A stretch of DNA of 9,172 nt from Candidatus Omnitrophota bacterium. Its GTDB lineage: Bacteria; Omnitrophota; Gorgyraeia; Tantalellales; Tantalellaceae. Positions 1 to 5,852 of this stretch are shown here, in pieces. The first letter of the stretch is position 1; each line of letters opens with the position of its first letter. The stretch lies in the NCBI GenBank assembly GCA_023142805.1, contig JAGLIU010000116.1:1-9172 (forward strand), in the 5' to 3' direction. The translations under genes and the position numbers were made by a program. The notes below the pieces were generated by a model, which searched no databases, was not told the origin of the DNA, and saw only the letters and a program-made list of their open reading frames with translations.

Positions 1-735
1 CTTCACAGCCATATTCAGATCAGCTTCATCATCTACGTATATACTGCATATTCCCTTGTAATGTTTTATCACCGGAACTTTACTCTTTTCGGAAACTTCC
101 CGTATCAGAGATTCTCCTCCGCGAGGCATAATAAGATCTATCCCGCCCGAAGCTTCAAGCATCGCGTTCACAAGATCACGACTCGTATCCTCGACCAATA
201 TGAACGCGCCATCATCAAGTCCGCGCTTCAGAGCGGCCTCACGAAGCACCGAATATATAGCTTTGTTGGAATTAATGCTATCCGATCCGCCCCTTAAAAT
301 AACCGCGTTACCGGATTTTAGGCATAATGATATACAATCCGCTGTTACATTTGGACGAGCTTCATAGATTATTCCTATAACGCCTATAGGTACTCTCACT
401 TTTTCGATCCTGAGTCCATTCGGACGTTCCTTTCTTTCTATGATCGACCCTACCGGATCATCAATTTTCGCTACATCTTTCATCATTTGACACATGCCAT
501 CTATCCTGTCATCGGTAAGCTCCAACCGATCAATAAAAGCCTCTGTCTTTCCCGACTTCTCCGCGGCTTTCACATCTACAAGGTTTGCCTTTTTTATGTT
601 TTCCCTGGCGGCATTTAACTCTTTTGCCATTAAAAATAATATCTCGTTTTTTTCATCCGCGTTCAATCTGCTGAGAACAACCGCTCCACACCTTGCCCTG
701 TCAGTTATTTCCCTCATTCGAGTTTTCGCATTCAT
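1..735 (-). CDS. proA: Gamma-glutamyl phosphate reductase (glutamate-5-semialdehyde dehydrogenase), 3' end cut by window edge
   Basis: Second step of proline synthesis: NADPH-dependent reduction of glutamyl 5-phosphate to glutamate-5-semialdehyde in the cytoplasm, using the product of the ProB gene just upstream. The first 245 codons are visible; the family is about 415 residues, so roughly 170 residues lie beyond base 1. Family hallmarks seen: NGLRIEKVRVPIGVIGIIYE followed by ARPNVTAD (residues 106-133), CLKSGNAVILRGGSDSINSN (138-157, the aldehyde-dehydrogenase-type nucleotide-binding region), PRGGESLI (204-211) and VIKHYKGICSIYVD (222-235). Cys230 in the last motif lines up with the cysteine I take to be catalytic in this family (from family knowledge, not certain). 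The usual CHVYVD reads CSIYVD here. Two tandem ATGs are possible (738 or 735); 735 is preferred because it lies 6 bases from AAGGGGA, against 3 bases for the other. It follows proB by 75 bases in the same direction. Confidence 0.96.
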   Translation of the reverse strand, partial: MNAKTRMREITDRARCGAVVLSRLNADEKNEILFLMAKELNAARENIKKANLVDVKAAEKSGKTEAFIDRLELTDDRIDGMCQMMKDVAKIDDPVGSIIERKERPNGLRIEKVRVPIGVIGIIYEARPNVTADCISLCLKSGNAVILRGGSDSINSNKAIYSVLREAALKRGLDDGAFILVEDTSRDLVNAMLEASGGIDLIMPRGGESLIREVSEKSKVPVIKHYKGICSIYVDDEADLNMAVK

Positions 736-741
736 CATAGA

Positions 742-748
742 TCCCCTT
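742..748 (-). promoter_or_regulatory. Shine-Dalgarno of proA
   Basis: AAGGGGA on the minus strand, 6 bases before the ATG at 735 and only 3 before the ATG at 738. The spacing favours 735 as the start. Confidence 0.6.
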
Positions 749-767
749 GCTTCCCCTATAAACACAT

Positions 768-796
768 ATCAAAAATCACAAATCGCACGTTTTGAT
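768..796 (-). other. Possible stem-loop in the proB-proA gap
   Basis: In the 75-base gap a perfect 7-base inverted repeat (ATCAAAA / TTTTGAT on the minus strand) flanks a 15-base loop. It is AT-only apart from one pair and is not followed by a U-tract, so it is a poor terminator. It may be a weak mRNA processing or spacing element, or chance. Confidence 0.25.
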
Positions 797-810
797 CTTT
801 TCACCCCTGC

Positions 811-1914
811 CTATTCTTTCTCTACCACAACAAGATTATCTCTATGCACTACTTCATCATAATCTTTATACCCCAGTTCTTTTTCTATTTCAGCCGATTT
901 TTTCCCCATTATTTTCGAGATCTCTACGGCCGAATAATTAGAAAGCCCCCGAGCTATAACACTTCTTTCTTTGGATATGACCTCAACCACGTCACCGTCA
1001 GAAAATGTTCCGTCCACTTTTATTATACCGCTGGGGAGAAGACTTTTCTTCTTTTCCACAATGGCTTTTTCAGCTCCCTCATCTATCACAATACTTCCCT
1101 TCGCCTTTAAACTAAATGCTATCCACCGCTTCCGCGCTTTTACTGTCCGCTGTCTCGCGTTAAATTTAGTCCCGATACTTTTACCCTTCACTATATCCGC
1201 GAACACATTCTTATTCTTTCCTCCCGCGATAACACATTCTATCCCGGCATGGGTAGCGTTCTTTACCGCTTCCAGTTTAGTGATCATTCCACCTGTGCTT
1301 TCAAAGCATCCTTTTCCTTTACAAAGAGCTCTTATATCACCTGTTATATCCCCGACACAACCAATAACACGGTTCTCTTCATCATAAAGACCATCTACAT
1401 CCGTGAGAATAACAAGCATATCGCTATCCGCGAGATCCGCTACCAAACCGGATAATCTGTCATTGTCTCCACACTTTATCTCATTAGTAGAAACCGAGTC
1501 GTTCTCATTAACGATCGGTACCGCCTTATGCTTAAGCAATGTATTAAGCGTATATTTTATGTTCAAGAACCGGCGTCTATCACTAAAGTCTTCTTGTGTA
1601 AGAAGCATTTGTCCCGCGACATATCCGCGTTTAGTCAAAAATTCATTGTATATGTTCATGAGATGGCTCTGCCCAATGCTAGCGGCCGCCTGCATCTCGG
1701 AAAGTGAAATATTTTTTTTATCAAGCCCGAGGATCCCCAACCCGGATCCGACCGCTCCGGAAGATACAAGGACCACTTCCACTCCGCTACCCCTGACATC
1801 GGCTACCTGATCCGCGATATTCGCGATCATTTCACGATCAATACGATTTTGATCATCTGTCAGAACACGTGTCCCTATCTTAAGTGTTATCCTCTTCCGT
1901 TTTTTCTCTAACAT
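811..1914 (-). CDS. proB: Glutamate 5-kinase
   Basis: First and usually feedback-controlled step of proline synthesis: ATP-dependent phosphorylation of glutamate to glutamyl 5-phosphate, which is handed to ProA. The 367 residues equal the full-length two-domain form. The amino-acid-kinase domain fills about residues 8-255: KIG with Lys12, VSSGAVGSG (50-58), VNENDSV (135-141), GDNDRLS (149-155), LTDVDGLY (170-177) and STGGMITK (206-213, nucleotide and substrate region). A PUA domain follows at about 272-347, and the chain ends with the typical HRDNLVVV (358-365). The ATG at 1914 is supported by AAGGAGA at 1927-1921. This start lies inside the last codons of obg, giving a 35-base overlap and suggesting coupled translation. 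The stop is TAG. The PUA domain, common in bacterial ProB, is linked to regulation in studied homologues. Confidence 0.97.
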   Translation of the reverse strand: MLEKKRKRITLKIGTRVLTDDQNRIDREMIANIADQVADVRGSGVEVVLVSSGAVGSGLGILGLDKKNISLSEMQAAASIGQSHLMNIYNEFLTKRGYVAGQMLLTQEDFSDRRRFLNIKYTLNTLLKHKAVPIVNENDSVSTNEIKCGDNDRLSGLVADLADSDMLVILTDVDGLYDEENRVIGCVGDITGDIRALCKGKGCFESTGGMITKLEAVKNATHAGIECVIAGGKNKNVFADIVKGKSIGTKFNARQRTVKARKRWIAFSLKAKGSIVIDEGAEKAIVEKKKSLLPSGIIKVDGTFSDGDVVEVISKERSVIARGLSNYSAVEISKIMGKKSAEIEKELGYKDYDEVVHRDNLVVVEKE

Positions 1915-2869
1915 TCTTTATCTCCTTGTAGACCGCGGCAATAAGTTCACTCAATCCTTCTTTATTTAAGGCCGAGATCGCGTATACCTTTTTGTTTATA
2001 CCTTCAGAAAAACATTTAACCCGCGCGAAAGCCTCCGGAATATCGATCTTATTCGCTACTACAACACGCGGTTTATTATACACTTTTTCATCATACAATT
2101 TAAGCTCTTCCTCTAACTTCAAATAGTTCTCTACAGGATCCGACCCCTCCGGCGGCATCATATCCACAACATGCACCAAAACAACCGTCCTCTCAATATG
2201 CCTCAAAAACCTGTCTCCCAACCCTTTACCGCTATGAGCGCCTTCTATAAGTCCCGGCATATCAGCGGCAACAAACGTATTGTCATAAAACTTCACAACC
2301 CCCAACCTCGGACTTTTTGTTGTAAACGGATATGGCGCGCTCTTCGAATGTGATTTTGAGATACATGAAACCAGTGTGGACTTTCCGGCATTCGGAAAGC
2401 CTATTATACCCGCGTCAGCAACCAGTTTTAGATCCAACAATAAAGTTTTTATTTCTCCGAGTTCTCCCGGCGTCGCGATCTCAACTTTGGCGCTGCCTTT
2501 CCCTCCGACACCGCCTTTAGCGACTATCACCTGTATGCCGTTACAAGGCAGATCCCGAAGCACCAGACCTGTGTCCGCGTCAGTGATCAACGTACCTATC
2601 GGCACATCAAGCACAACATCCTTACCCTTTTTGCCATATTTTTTATTGGATCCACCGTGCTTACCATTTTCCGCGCGTTGGTGTTGGTTATATCTATAAT
2701 CCAGAAGTGTATGTAGATTGGAATTGCTTTTTATTATAACATCGCCGCCCGGGCCTCCATCACCACCATCAAGAGTTCCTCTTCGGTTAAAAATGTCCTT
2801 ATACAAACTTTGACATCCCTTACCTCCAATACCACCGGAGACGTAGATCTTTGTATGATCTATAAGCAT
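1880..2869 (-). CDS. obgE: Obg family GTPase
   Basis: Essential cytoplasmic GTPase that binds the large ribosomal subunit and takes part in its late assembly and in stress signalling. The 329 residues comprise an N-terminal glycine-rich Obg fold (about 1-152; GGIGGKG 12-18, DGGDGGPGGD 34-43, KGGVGGKG 118-125) and a GTPase domain with G1 GFPNAGKST (157-165), G2 PFTT (181-184), G3 DMPG (203-206), G4 NKID (273-276) and G5 SAL (299-301). There is no C-terminal OCT domain, only a short charged tail. Odd point: after GGKG the conserved stretch that usually contains a T-N-x-x-P loop before the GExGE motif is about eight residues short (126-138). The ATG at 2869 starts one base after the rpmA stop and has no clear Shine-Dalgarno, so it probably depends on translation of rpmA. 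Its end overlaps proB by 35 bases. Stop TAA. Confidence 0.97.
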   Translation of the reverse strand: MLIDHTKIYVSGGIGGKGCQSLYKDIFNRRGTLDGGDGGPGGDVIIKSNSNLHTLLDYRYNQHQRAENGKHGGSNKKYGKKGKDVVLDVPIGTLITDADTGLVLRDLPCNGIQVIVAKGGVGGKGSAKVEIATPGELGEIKTLLLDLKLVADAGIIGFPNAGKSTLVSCISKSHSKSAPYPFTTKSPRLGVVKFYDNTFVAADMPGLIEGAHSGKGLGDRFLRHIERTVVLVHVVDMMPPEGSDPVENYLKLEEELKLYDEKVYNKPRVVVANKIDIPEAFARVKCFSEGINKKVYAISALNKEGLSELIAAVYKEIKNVREKTEEDNT

Positions 2870-2870
2870 C

Positions 2871-3113
2871 TTATTCAGGAAGAACGTTTACGATTCTTTT
2901 GCCGGTAAAAGCGACTACACCCGGACATATTGCAAACAAAGTATCATCAGTACCTTTGGATACATTCTGCCCCGGTTTGTAATGAGACCCTCTTTGTCTG
3001 ATAATTATACTACCCGCGGTTACAACTTGACCACCATATTTTTTTACTCCAAGCCTCTGAGCGTTGGAATCACGCCCATTCCTTGAAGATCCTTGTCCTT
3101 TTTTATGTGCCAT
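2871..3113 (-). CDS. rpmA: 50S ribosomal protein L27
   Basis: Large-subunit protein whose N-terminus reaches the peptidyl-transferase centre. The 80 residues are close to the family's usual length (about 85). Characteristic start MAHKKGQGSSRNGRDS, then QRLGVKKYGGQ, IIIRQRGSHYKPGQNV and the C-terminal GVVAFTGKRIVNV. The frame stays open upstream to a GTG at 3161, but the ATG at 3113 is chosen because it begins exactly at the conserved MAHKKG and has AAGGGGAG 5 bases upstream. The protein therefore begins like Gram-negative L27, without the cleaved N-terminal extension known from Firmicutes, and there is no Prp protease gene between rplU and rpmA. It lies 77 bases after rplU and 1 base before obg. 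Confidence 0.97.
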   Translation of the reverse strand: MAHKKGQGSSRNGRDSNAQRLGVKKYGGQVVTAGSIIIRQRGSHYKPGQNVSKGTDDTLFAICPGVVAFTGKRIVNVLPE

Positions 3114-3118
3114 AATTA

Positions 3119-3126
3119 CTCCCCTT
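3119..3126 (-). promoter_or_regulatory. Shine-Dalgarno of rpmA
   Basis: AAGGGGAG on the minus strand, 5 bases from the ATG at 3113. It decides against the upstream GTG at 3161 and lies just downstream of the rplU-rpmA inverted repeat. Confidence 0.75.
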
Positions 3127-3131
3127 TGTAC

Positions 3132-3189
3132 CGCTAAGTCATCACATTCCAAACCTCGCACATAACTTCGTTACTTTGATCTCTTAGCG
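3132..3189 (-). other. Long-range inverted repeat filling the rplU-rpmA gap
   Basis: CGCTAAG (3189-3183) begins 2 bases after the rplU TGA stop and is the exact reverse complement of CTTAGCG (3138-3132), which ends 5 bases before the rpmA Shine-Dalgarno. Between them a small hairpin TAAC-GAA-GTTA occupies 3173-3163. The RNA could form an arm that spans almost the entire 77-base gap. There is no U-tract, so it is not a typical terminator. A role in setting L27 translation or mRNA processing is inference. Confidence 0.4.
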
Positions 3190-3190
3190 T

Positions 3191-3592
3191 TCATTCTTTA
3201 TCTATTTTCTTCGCGGGTGTTTTCTTCTCCGCCTCTTTTGCTTTCGTTTCCGTCTTTTCCACAATTGGTTTAGCGGTCTCCGCGAAATGTATATCTTTAA
3301 CTACAAGTTCCGTAAGATCCTGTCTGTGTCCTATTTTTGACTGTGAACTTTTTCTGTCTCTGTACTTAAACGCGATAAGCTTTTTCCCACGCTTATCCCC
3401 TAATATTTCACACTCGGCATACGCGCCCTTGACATAAGGTTCTCCAACAAAATAAGTGGACCCTTTTTTACCAAACAATACGTTGTCTATCTTTATTGTT
3501 TTTTTCTTTTGTTCTTTTATTCTGTTAACCACTATCTTGGAATTTTTCTCCACCCGCACCTGTGTGCCTTGAAGCTCAATTATCGCATACAT
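3191..3592 (-). CDS. rplU: 50S ribosomal protein L21
   Basis: Large-subunit protein that binds 23S rRNA. The core (residues 1-101) matches the family: start MYAIIELQGTQVRVE, VGEPYVKGA in the middle, then GKKLIAFKYRDRK and the signature KIGHRQDLT. The chain is 133 residues, whereas L21 is usually about 103; the extra ~32 residues form a Lys/Glu/Ala/Thr-rich, probably disordered tail ending KKIDKE. The ATG at 3592 is preceded by a GGGAGAGGA purine run. First of the rplU-rpmA-obg-proB-proA block, with its own candidate promoter and hairpin upstream. The stop is TGA, the only gene in the window with this stop. Confidence 0.96.
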   Translation of the reverse strand: MYAIIELQGTQVRVEKNSKIVVNRIKEQKKKTIKIDNVLFGKKGSTYFVGEPYVKGAYAECEILGDKRGKKLIAFKYRDRKSSQSKIGHRQDLTELVVKDIHFAETAKPIVEKTETKAKEAEKKTPAKKIDKE

Positions 3593-3616
3593 AATTTTCC
3601 TCTCCCATTAAAATTC

Positions 3617-3636
3617 GCATACTACGATTAGCATGC
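3617..3636 (-). other. Hairpin in the rplU leader
   Basis: Minus strand GCATGCTA - ATCG - TAGTATGC: an 8-base-pair stem with one G-U pair and a 4-base loop, ending 24 bases before the rplU ATG and just before its Shine-Dalgarno. Ribosomal-protein operons often have leader structures bound by their own product, and L21 leaders are known in other bacteria. Autoregulation here is inference. The following bases GAATTTTAATG are too poor in U for a good terminator. Confidence 0.45.
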
Positions 3637-3703
3637 CTTAAGTTCTTCAACAATAACGCCTTACATTAAAAAGACCCAAATCTGGCGCGTTAAATGTCTC
3701 ACA

Positions 3704-3732
3704 ATACTATCAAATAGTACTACTGTTGTCAA
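3704..3732 (-). promoter_or_regulatory. Candidate sigma-70-type promoter for rplU-rpmA-obg-proB-proA
   Basis: TTGACA (3732-3727), a 17-base spacer, then TAGTAT (3709-3704). The -35 box is perfect and the -10 box matches four of six consensus bases. Transcription would start near 3697, leaving a leader of about 105 bases. Its position in a gap immediately before the ribosomal genes supports it. Confidence 0.5.
3705..3719. promoter_or_regulatory. Inverted repeat overlapping the rplU -10 box (possible operator)
   Basis: TACTAT-TTG-ATAGTA on the minus strand: a perfect 6-base dyad with a 3-base centre, extendable by two more pairs if a G-T is allowed. It covers five of the six -10 bases, as a repressor site would. 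It could equally be a small hairpin or chance in AT-rich DNA. Confidence 0.3.
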
Positions 3733-3886
3733 GGGGAATATGTATAGCAAAGACACCTTTCCTGACGTAGTTTTATATAAGATGCCATGTTCTTAGCCGA
3801 AGGCAAAAGTTGATGTCAAGAAAGATATTAAATGATCCTATTCCGCAAAATGTAATAAACCTACACGACCCCGGATTTTCGTTATA

Positions 3887-4783
3887 CTATACTTCTCGCC
3901 AGGATTCTATGAACGGAGGTAACCCGCTAAAAGCGGCATCAATTTCATCGGAATCCAGTGTTATATCCGCGGTACCGGTAACTGTCGTATCAACAGTAAC
4001 CCCACTTTCTACAAAGAGAGCTCCATTAATTTCTGTATTACCGGATATAAACAATCCCCCCTCAACCCAAAGAACACCGTTAAAATCCCCTCCTGATATT
4101 TTCAAATCTCCGATAATTACTAATATGCCGCTTCCATTCCATGTATTTGACGTTATCTTTGACATATTGGTCGCGTCTTCAACCCATGTAATGCCCGTAA
4201 CTACATCATTCAGAATTGCCGCATCGTAGACAGTTCCATAAGATCTCGCAAGCTCTTTCATCTCAGCCTTTGTAATACCAAATGTGGTTTCAAAAACCAA
4301 GCCCGCATGTTCTACAATAGAACCCGCGGGAGTAATTACCGCGCTTCCCTGAAGCGTTAGTGTTCCATTTGTTGATACCGCGCTACTTAAAGCGGGCGGA
4401 GTAATACTGGATATGATAACGTCGATGCTTCTTTGAACTCCGCTCACATTTCCAACGGATCGTATCCTAAGCTGATTAGTTTCCACCAAAGGGACCCCTG
4501 AACTATCATTCGTAGATATACTGACAGATGTCGTCCCATCGCCTAAAGAACTGGATATGTTACTTTGATCCGTCCAATCCGAGTTAAGCTGTGTTCGAGC
4601 GAACTCAATCCCCGCCTCTGCCAGATAAAACGATTTTGTGGAATTATCCTGCCGCTCTTCCATATTCATTTCTGAATTGCTGATCATAATTATAGACGTT
4701 GTGGCAACCGCCACTACCACAACAACACTTAGAACTATAAGAAGTATCATCCCCTTTTCATTTTTTTTCTTAAGAAATCCCAT
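3887..4783 (-). CDS. PilX-like minor prepilin with C-terminal DUF4900-like beta-rich domain
   Basis: Probable minor component of a type IV pilus or pseudopilus, inserted in the inner membrane before assembly. 298 residues. A short basic leader (KKKNEKG) ends at Gly11, followed by MILLIVLS and a hydrophobic segment to about residue 36, then the PilX-type signature SFYLAEAGIEFARTQL. The usual Glu at +5 is Ile, as is typical of PilX/GspK-like pilins, which sit at filament tips. Residues of roughly 135-270 contain repeated short beta-strand turns (GILVIIGDLKISGGDFNG, LWVEGGLFISGN, INGALFVESGVTV) resembling the DUF4900 region of many PilX-like proteins. The ATG at 4783 is chosen over a GTG at 4789 because AGGAGG lies 5 bases before it, overlapping the stop of the PilW-like gene. 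Last gene of the pilin trio; stop TAG. Confidence 0.88.
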   Translation of the reverse strand: MGFLKKKNEKGMILLIVLSVVVVVAVATTSIIMISNSEMNMEERQDNSTKSFYLAEAGIEFARTQLNSDWTDQSNISSSLGDGTTSVSISTNDSSGVPLVETNQLRIRSVGNVSGVQRSIDVIISSITPPALSSAVSTNGTLTLQGSAVITPAGSIVEHAGLVFETTFGITKAEMKELARSYGTVYDAAILNDVVTGITWVEDATNMSKITSNTWNGSGILVIIGDLKISGGDFNGVLWVEGGLFISGNTEINGALFVESGVTVDTTVTGTADITLDSDEIDAAFSGLPPFIESWREV

Positions 4784-4788
4784 ATCCA

Positions 4789-4794
4789 CCTCCT
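4789..4794 (-). promoter_or_regulatory. Shine-Dalgarno of the pilX-like gene
   Basis: Perfect AGGAGG, 5 bases from the ATG at 4783. It shares bases with the TAG stop of the preceding gene and with the GTG at 4789, so it excludes that GTG as the start. Confidence 0.85.
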
Positions 4795-5302
4795 AATTAC
4801 GTAAAAGAACGTCCGTGGAAAGGTCAACGTTAAAAACCTTTCCCCGTATCTGATCCTGCATCGAAAGAACAATTGTCACAACATTACCCGTTAAGGTAAA
4901 TGTCAGACTATTCGCGTTACCCGCTATTAACACTTCATCCCCCACGACCCCGGTATCCGGATCAAAAAATATATCATTCCCACTCAAATAAAAACTTCTT
5001 TCTATGGAATCTATACCACTGGTATATTCGATCGTCGAGACATTAGGTATATTCACCGGTGTTGTCGTATCCGTTGTTCCCTCCATTATTCCGCTGATAC
5101 CACCCTGTCCTCTAGCCATCATATCCAAAGTGAGCCGCGCGTCTTGCTGAAGTTTCACCTGAGCGTCCGCTTCGATCCAGGTTACCTGTACTGTCATATA
5201 AAAAGTCACAAGAGCAACTACCGCCAAGATCATAATTGTCGAAGCAACCATAACTTCAGGAAGAAAAACCCCTCTCTCTGTATCTTTACCAACAACACGC
5301 AT
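4793..5302 (-). CDS. PilW-like minor prepilin
   Basis: Probable minor prepilin. 169 residues. A leader with basic residues ends in ERG; cleavage after Gly11 would leave VFLPEV with the conserved Glu at +5 (Glu16), followed by a hydrophobic helix (about 18-38). The next stretch (QQDARLTLDMMARG) is typical of PilW/GspJ-like proteins, which usually carry an LQQ-R-A motif there. The C-terminal half is beta-rich and low in charge; no further domain was recognised. The ATG at 5302 is chosen over a TTG at 5314 because GGAGAG lies 6 bases before it. It begins 13 bases after the PilV-like stop, and its own TAG stop lies inside the next Shine-Dalgarno, so the three pilin genes form one translational unit. 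Pro at +4 is a small oddity. Confidence 0.87.
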   Translation of the reverse strand: MRVVGKDTERGVFLPEVMVASTIMILAVVALVTFYMTVQVTWIEADAQVKLQQDARLTLDMMARGQGGISGIMEGTTDTTTPVNIPNVSTIEYTSGIDSIERSFYLSGNDIFFDPDTGVVGDEVLIAGNANSLTFTLTGNVVTIVLSMQDQIRGKVFNVDLSTDVLLRN

Positions 5303-5306
5303 ATCA

Positions 5307-5312
5307 CTCTCC
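5307..5312 (-). promoter_or_regulatory. Shine-Dalgarno of the pilW-like gene
   Basis: GGAGAG on the minus strand; GGAG is 6 bases from the ATG at 5302. It lies just after the TAA stop of the pilV-like gene and decides against the TTG at 5314. Confidence 0.75.
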
Positions 5313-5315
5313 AAA

Positions 5316-5744
5316 TTACGGGGACATCATAACTGAGACTAACTCCAGATCAGGATTAGCGGCAGTACCTTTGCTCAAAGTCCCGGACATTCCCTGTTTC
5401 TCCCAATTAAGTGTAACAGTAATCGTAAGATTACCGGTACTGACATCCTCGGTAACAGTAGTCGTCAGGGTATCATTTACCAGGTCATCCCCTCCGATCG
5501 CGTCATCAACATTATTCCCAAAGGATGAAGCCAGAGTTTTTACGTCCGCGTAGCTCCAAGATTTTACCTCTTCCATCCGAGCCCTCAAAAGATTCATAGC
5601 TTTAGTTCTGTTCTTAGCTCTTTCTATACTCAACCGAGCGGACATCAACACTCCCATTACAGCTATAGTGGTAATAGTGAGTAACAAAATGGAAATCAAA
5701 GCTTCCACTAAAGTAATCCCTCTACTATCGTTAATAATATTCAT
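5316..5744 (-). CDS. PilV-like minor prepilin
   Basis: Probable minor prepilin of a type IV pilus or pseudopilus. 142 residues. The leader MNIINDSRG is followed by ITLVEALISILLLTITTIAV: prepilin-peptidase cleavage after Gly9 with Ile at +1 and the conserved Glu at +5 (Glu14), then a hydrophobic helix to about residue 36. Downstream, AMNLLRARMEEVKSW is the PilV/GspI-type helix region, and the C-terminal half is a Thr/Val-rich beta domain. The frame is open to a TTG at 5813, but the ATG at 5744 gives a normal short leader and has GATGAGG upstream. First of three consecutive pilin genes; lies 108 bases after rng. No major pilin, prepilin peptidase or assembly ATPase is visible in the window. Confidence 0.87.
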   Translation of the reverse strand: MNIINDSRGITLVEALISILLLTITTIAVMGVLMSARLSIERAKNRTKAMNLLRARMEEVKSWSYADVKTLASSFGNNVDDAIGGDDLVNDTLTTTVTEDVSTGNLTITVTLNWEKQGMSGTLSKGTAANPDLELVSVMMSP

Positions 5745-5750
5745 TAAAAA

Positions 5751-5757
5751 CCTCATC
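5751..5757 (-). promoter_or_regulatory. Shine-Dalgarno of the pilV-like gene
   Basis: GATGAGG on the minus strand, 6 bases before the ATG at 5744. The alternative ATG at 5756 would have its GGGG directly adjacent, which is too close. Confidence 0.6.
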
Positions 5758-5782
5758 CCCGCTAATCCTGTAACGTAAACAT

Positions 5783-5805
5783 AGAGGCAAATTCTCTTTG
5801 CCCCT
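5783..5805 (-). other. Hairpin between rng and the pilin genes
   Basis: Minus strand AGGGGCAAA - GAGAA - TTTGCCTCT: nine pairs including one G-U, with a 5-base loop. The bases after it (ATGTTTACG) lack a U-tract, so it is at best a weak terminator. It may instead be a processing or stability element at the junction of rng and the inserted pilin genes. Confidence 0.45.
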
Positions 5806-5852
5806 ACAATCAAGTTTACCTTACAATCTGTATTAATCCAATAAAAGGCAAG

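Larger units (their letters stand above)
3593..3886 (-). promoter_or_regulatory. Intergenic leader region before rplU
   Basis: 294 bases with no credible gene, between the pilX-like stop and rplU. It holds a candidate promoter at 3704-3732, a dyad over its -10 box (3705-3719) and a hairpin at 3617-3636. The half nearer the pilin gene (about 3735-3886) shows a second TTGACA (3819-3814) without a usable -10 box and no clear terminator; nothing else was recognised there. Confidence 0.55.

Noticed and set aside
494..1810. Several plus-strand ORFs opposite proA and proB
   Set aside because: They are antisense shadows of strongly conserved genes and have no recognisable protein features.
3576..3620. 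A 14-codon leader peptide starting in the rplU hairpin and overlapping the rplU start
   Set aside because: No Shine-Dalgarno and no regulatory amino-acid run; probably chance.
3791..3819. Second TTGACA in the gap before rplU
   Set aside because: At spacings of 16-18 bases no hexamer resembles a -10 box.
5302..5314. Upstream TTG/GTG starts for the pilin genes (5813, 5314, 4789) and GTG for rpmA (3161)
   Set aside because: In each case an ATG just downstream has a well-spaced Shine-Dalgarno and gives the normal leader or family N-terminus.
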